A stretch of 64,000 nucleotides of DNA from Roseovarius sp. EL26 (GTDB taxonomy: Bacteria > Pseudomonadota > Alphaproteobacteria > Rhodobacterales > Rhodobacteraceae), in the NCBI RefSeq assembly GCF_900327775.1, contig NZ_OUMZ01000007.1, forward strand, positions 248,115-312,114. Reading direction: 5' to 3'. Positions 60,396 through 64,000 of this stretch are shown here, in pieces. The position numbers and the translations under genes were made by a program. Position 1 is the first letter of the stretch. Every line of letters begins with the position of its first letter. Under the pieces are notes generated by a model. The model did no database searches, was not told the origin of the DNA, and worked only from the letters and a program-made list of their open reading frames with translations.

Positions 60396-61631
60396 ATGCT
60401 GGAATTTACCGTCTGTTCAATGCTTACCATTCTGCCGGATTACCTGTTTCGCCGCTATCGGCAGGGCAAGCGATTTGGTCATGAGCTGACCCTATTTTCG
60501 GTTTGGTACGAGCTGCGTTATGGCATCACGGCCTGCCTGATGCTGACCATCACCATCATCACGTTGGTGTTTTACTACCACCCGTCTACCAGCAACGTAT
60601 CGTCATATTTCCGCACTGTGACCATCCTGTCGGAAAATGCAGGTCGCGTGGATGAAGTGTTTGTCGAAAACAATCAAGAGGTCAAAGCGGGTGACAAGTT
60701 GTTCTCGCTTGATAGTTCAAGTCAGCAGGCTGCTGTTGAAACCGCCGAGAGGCAGCTTGATGAGGTCTTGGCACAGTTCAATGTGGCTGAGGCGGATCTG
60801 GCTGCGGCTCGAGGGGTCGTTCAGCAGGCGCAGGGCTCTTTGGAGCAAGCGCAAGAAGAGCTTGAAGTGCGCAAGACACTGTTGGAAAAAGGATCAACGG
60901 CTGTCAGTACACGCGATGTCGAGAAGTTGGAAAATACGGTCCAATCGCGGAAGGGGACGTTGGACGCGTCCAAAGCGCAGCTAAAGGCTGTGGAAGCCGA
61001 AATCGAGATTTCGCTCCCATCTGCCAAAGCAACTGCGATTGCCGCCCGCAAGCAAGCTCAGATCGAGTTGGACAAGACTGTTGTCTATGCGCTGGTTGAC
61101 GGCACGATTGAGCAGTTTGCCCTGCAGCCCGGGGATCTGGTTAACCCGATCCTGCGTCCAGCCGGGGTGCTTGTGCCACCGGATGCCGGACGCGGGCGTT
61201 TTCAGGCGGGCTTCAATCAGTTGGCGACGCAGGTCGTTAAGCCGGGAATGATCGGCGAGATCACCTGCATGTCATTGCCGCTGACCATCGTGCCGATGCG
61301 GGTTGTAGAGGTTTCTGACTATATCCCGGCCGGACAGTTCCGGCCCACGGATCAGCTGCGCGATCTACAGGACAGCGCCCGCCCGGGGACGTTGACGGTG
61401 TATATGGAGCCTTTGTTCGAGGGTACGGTTGATGACATCAAGCGCGGCAGTAAGTGCATGGCGAACCTTTACACCAACAACCACGAGCTGCTTGAAGACG
61501 AGAGCCTTGGCTTTGGCAAGTGGCTGTTCCTGCATGTGGTCGATACGGTGGGCATTGTGCACGCTTTTGGGATCCGGATGCGGGCGATGCTAATGCCGGT
61601 GCAAAATCTGGTTCTGACCGGCGGGCACTGA
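60396..61631 (+). CDS. HlyD-type membrane-fusion protein
   Basis: ATG 60396, with GGAGG 7 nt ahead, gives 411 residues. One helix (about 40-60) anchors a periplasmic part with a barrel-sandwich stretch (ENAGRVDEVFVENNQEVKAGDKLF) and a long coiled coil (about 105-205, rich in Gln, Glu, Ala), then TVYALVDGTIEQF-like beta domain. This is the emrA/aaeA/yibH plan. No inner-membrane pump or outer-membrane channel gene is nearby; its only partner in the operon is the 138-residue protein. It abuts the convergent esterase gene (TGA TCA). Confidence 0.85.
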   Translation: MLEFTVCSMLTILPDYLFRRYRQGKRFGHELTLFSVWYELRYGITACLMLTITIITLVFYYHPSTSNVSSYFRTVTILSENAGRVDEVFVENNQEVKAGDKLFSLDSSSQQAAVETAERQLDEVLAQFNVAEADLAAARGVVQQAQGSLEQAQEELEVRKTLLEKGSTAVSTRDVEKLENTVQSRKGTLDASKAQLKAVEAEIEISLPSAKATAIAARKQAQIELDKTVVYALVDGTIEQFALQPGDLVNPILRPAGVLVPPDAGRGRFQAGFNQLATQVVKPGMIGEITCMSLPLTIVPMRVVEVSDYIPAGQFRPTDQLRDLQDSARPGTLTVYMEPLFEGTVDDIKRGSKCMANLYTNNHELLEDESLGFGKWLFLHVVDTVGIVHAFGIRMRAMLMPVQNLVLTGGH

Positions 61632-62438
61632 TCACGGATAGCTGGGGGTCAGCGCCAGCAGCTCATCCAGTTGACGCGCAATCCAGCCGCGGGGAATGAA
61701 ATGCCCGCGGCTGTGGATATCCAGCGTGACCTTTCCGTCGTTGCAGCTATCCCATGTGGTGCGGGTAAATGTATCGTGTTCGGTGATGTGCCACGTGCCG
61801 TTTTCTATGCCTGCACCGCAGTTGTATTTTGCCCGCCACAGCGCCACGGGATAGGTGGTGTCATTGTTTGGGCCAAAGGGGAAATCCATCACGGTGTCGG
61901 ATGTTCCATGCACATGACGGACCTCTTTGGGGGCTTGCGGGCAGGTTTCGGATTGATTGAGCGTGCCAGCCACGGCCAAAAGTGCGCGCACATGATTGCC
62001 GCTTTGACAGGCGTAGCGCCAGGCCATCGCTGATCCAAAGGAATAGCCAGAGACAAAGATATTAGTGCGATCAATGGGGTAGTGTTTGGCCACATCATCC
62101 AGCACCGCATTGGTAAAGGCCACGTCATCGGTGCGGGCGCTCCAGAAATCCCAGCTTTTGCCCAAGCCATTGGGCGCCACCAGCAAGACGCCGCGTTTGC
62201 GCGTGGCCCCGGCGATGCGGCCATGTTTGACAATCAAATCCCCCTGCCGCGCCCAACCGTGGAAATGCAGCAGAACGGGTAGGGGCGTTTTGCCGTCCCA
62301 GCCGTCGGGTTCCAGCACGTGGTAGGAACGGTCGCCGAGTTGGCAGGGCACCTCGGCGTGGCAGGGGGTGTCTTGCAGACCCACGGCAAAGGCAGGAGCG
62401 GCAGACATAAACAGGGCGGTGAGCAGGGTGCGTATCAT
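61632..62438 (-). CDS. Secreted polyhydroxybutyrate depolymerase/feruloyl-esterase-like protein
   Basis: The start at 62438 gives 268 residues with a signal peptide (MIRTLLTALFMSAAPAFA); 62450 is an alternative. The alpha/beta-hydrolase has HFHGWARQGD, catalytic Ser in GYSFGSAMAW, and a probable Asp/His pair in the C-terminal third (HGTSDTVMDFPFG and HSRGHFIPRGW). This is the LpqC/esterase PHB depolymerase pattern. It may cleave polyesters or aromatic esters outside the cell. Confidence 0.85.
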   Translation of the reverse strand: MIRTLLTALFMSAAPAFAVGLQDTPCHAEVPCQLGDRSYHVLEPDGWDGKTPLPVLLHFHGWARQGDLIVKHGRIAGATRKRGVLLVAPNGLGKSWDFWSARTDDVAFTNAVLDDVAKHYPIDRTNIFVSGYSFGSAMAWRYACQSGNHVRALLAVAGTLNQSETCPQAPKEVRHVHGTSDTVMDFPFGPNNDTTYPVALWRAKYNCGAGIENGTWHITEHDTFTRTTWDSCNDGKVTLDIHSRGHFIPRGWIARQLDELLALTPSYP

Positions 62439-62678
62439 ATGCCCAGACATGGCGGATCAGAGGTGTAATGTCATGTCACATCTCTGTGGGCGTTTTGCGA
62501 GGAGCTTTGCCAAGCCAGACCGCGGGATGGCGATGTGTGGTTTGGTAGGTCGGTTTATCCCGGCCAAATCCGTGAAGGCTGGTGCGTGTCGCAGAGGGTG
62601 CAAAATCGCCAGCCCTTGCGGGCGGTCTGGCGATACGCGCGGCGGCCTACGGCCTTATTCCGCGCTTAATTATTCGCC

Positions 62679-63257
62679 TCAAAATAATGAAGTGACGAAC
62701 TGTAAGATGAAGGCCACGCCAAACAAGATTAGAAGCCAAATCACACTATATGTAAAATTGGAAAACTGTCGAACTGTAAAAAAATCAACGTCTTTGCCAA
62801 CACTTTCTGCGCATCGAACAGACACAAAGAAGGCGGCTCTTTGATTCAGATATATGCAATCCAATGTAATAAGTTCGTTCGCAGCGATATAGGGTAGTTT
62901 TATTAAACACTGTCCATTTTCAATGGCTTCGTAACTAACTTTTTGGCCAGGATTGATCGAAACATTTCGTGGAAAGTGGCTCAAGACGAGGCTCACATCA
63001 GTAGCCGGACTCTTTCCTGTATTTTGAACAAAAAATTGTTCATTGAATACTTCCAGAAAATCATCTGACTCAGGTGGTCCATTTTGATTTTGCGAAACAT
63101 TCAGGTTGTGTAGGCTAGAGTGCGCACGGCCATATATTAGGATTGGTCGCAAACGAAATGCGTAAAATACCAGCGCGGCAACAATGGTAAATGCTAGTGC
63201 GATGAACTGATCGCCTAGCGAAGAAATATACCACCAGATTTCGCTTAACACCCCCAT
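62679..63257 (-). CDS. Unrecognised low-GC membrane protein directly after pheS
   Basis: I do not recognise a family. The 192-residue protein has helices at about 17-37 and 172-190 with a beta-rich part between. Base composition is visibly lower in GC than in the neighbours, suggesting acquisition. Its ATG follows the pheS stop with no gap (TAG ATG), so it would be translated by ribosomes finishing pheS. No ribosome-binding site is needed for that, and none stands out. Codon use differs from pheS. Confidence 0.5.
   Translation of the reverse strand: MGVLSEIWWYISSLGDQFIALAFTIVAALVFYAFRLRPILIYGRAHSSLHNLNVSQNQNGPPESDDFLEVFNEQFFVQNTGKSPATDVSLVLSHFPRNVSINPGQKVSYEAIENGQCLIKLPYIAANELITLDCIYLNQRAAFFVSVRCAESVGKDVDFFTVRQFSNFTYSVIWLLILFGVAFILQFVTSLF

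Positions 63258-64000
<743 letters not shown>

Noticed and set aside
62475..62844. Plus-strand frame with LCGRFARSF and MCGLVGRF, hinting at a SRAP-type repair protein
   Set aside because: Only the first few residues look similar, nothing that follows fits, and it overlaps the end of a minus-strand gene.

Overview
The window reads as a piece of chromosome from a marine alphaproteobacterium of the Roseobacter group (Rhodobacteraceae). Signs of this are the hisB-hisH-hisA-hisF-hisE gene set, pntA-pntB, a single-chain pyruvate carboxylase, the bfd-bfr-imelysin iron cluster, a VPLPA-CTERM protein, yidC next to engB, and moderate GC content by eye. I see no prophage, transposase, integrase, plasmid gene or CRISPR array. 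It is mostly core genome with small accessory insertions and several gene remnants.

Layout. 1-3.4 kb: a tightly packed minus-strand operon of aldehyde dehydrogenase, a GT25 glycosyltransferase, a GT11 fucosyltransferase-like enzyme and a kinase-like gene that runs off the edge. 3.5-7.5 kb: prs, a plus-strand operon (fatty acid hydroxylase, ferredoxin-like protein, a SixA-like phosphatase with an in-frame stop), then rlmB and tRNA-Tyr. 7.7-9 kb: a membrane protein with a hexanucleotide-repeat helix. 9.2-14.6 kb: yidC, a MOSC-like gene remnant, engB, DUF2946, PepSY and argB, all on the minus strand. 14.8-21.6 kb: the histidine genes on the minus strand, interrupted by plus-strand DUF302, DUF2147 and AraC genes and a peroxiredoxin. 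21.8-24.9 kb: VPLPA-CTERM protein, tRNA-Gly, DUF1330, phosphoesterase and MAPEG genes. 25-32.3 kb: pyruvate carboxylase, an FMN-dependent hydroxyacid dehydrogenase and a UvrD/PcrA helicase.

32.4-40.2 kb holds the most coherent system in the window: a six-gene minus-strand operon (imelysin, Bfd, bacterioferritin, di-haem oxidoreductase, second imelysin, DUF1513) facing a ferric-transport-type ABC ATPase and an SDR. The divergent promoter carries two 15-bp TGA-N9-TCA sites, the form of a RirA-type iron-responsive operator. Together these suggest coupled periplasmic iron handling and cytoplasmic iron storage. 40.2-46.3 kb: L,D-transpeptidase, a secreted YHS protein and a peptide-type ABC transporter lacking a binding protein. 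46.3-56.5 kb: a cysteine-periodic secreted protein, gatB, a lytic transglycosylase, pepN, two exporters, a C26 peptidase, a YjbR protein and an isoprenylcysteine-methyltransferase-like protein. 56.8-61.6 kb: pntAB followed by a small membrane protein and a membrane-fusion protein. 61.6-64 kb: an esterase, a low-GC membrane protein directly abutting pheS, and the partial pheS.

No single locus is plainly a new system. The best leads are the nested iron operon with its paired operators, an 11-bp direct repeat at 21-bp spacing between peroxiredoxin and AraC, three gene remnants kept in compact operons, and an inverted repeat that includes the 3' end of tRNA-Gly. All family assignments come from reading the translated sequences; no database search was run.
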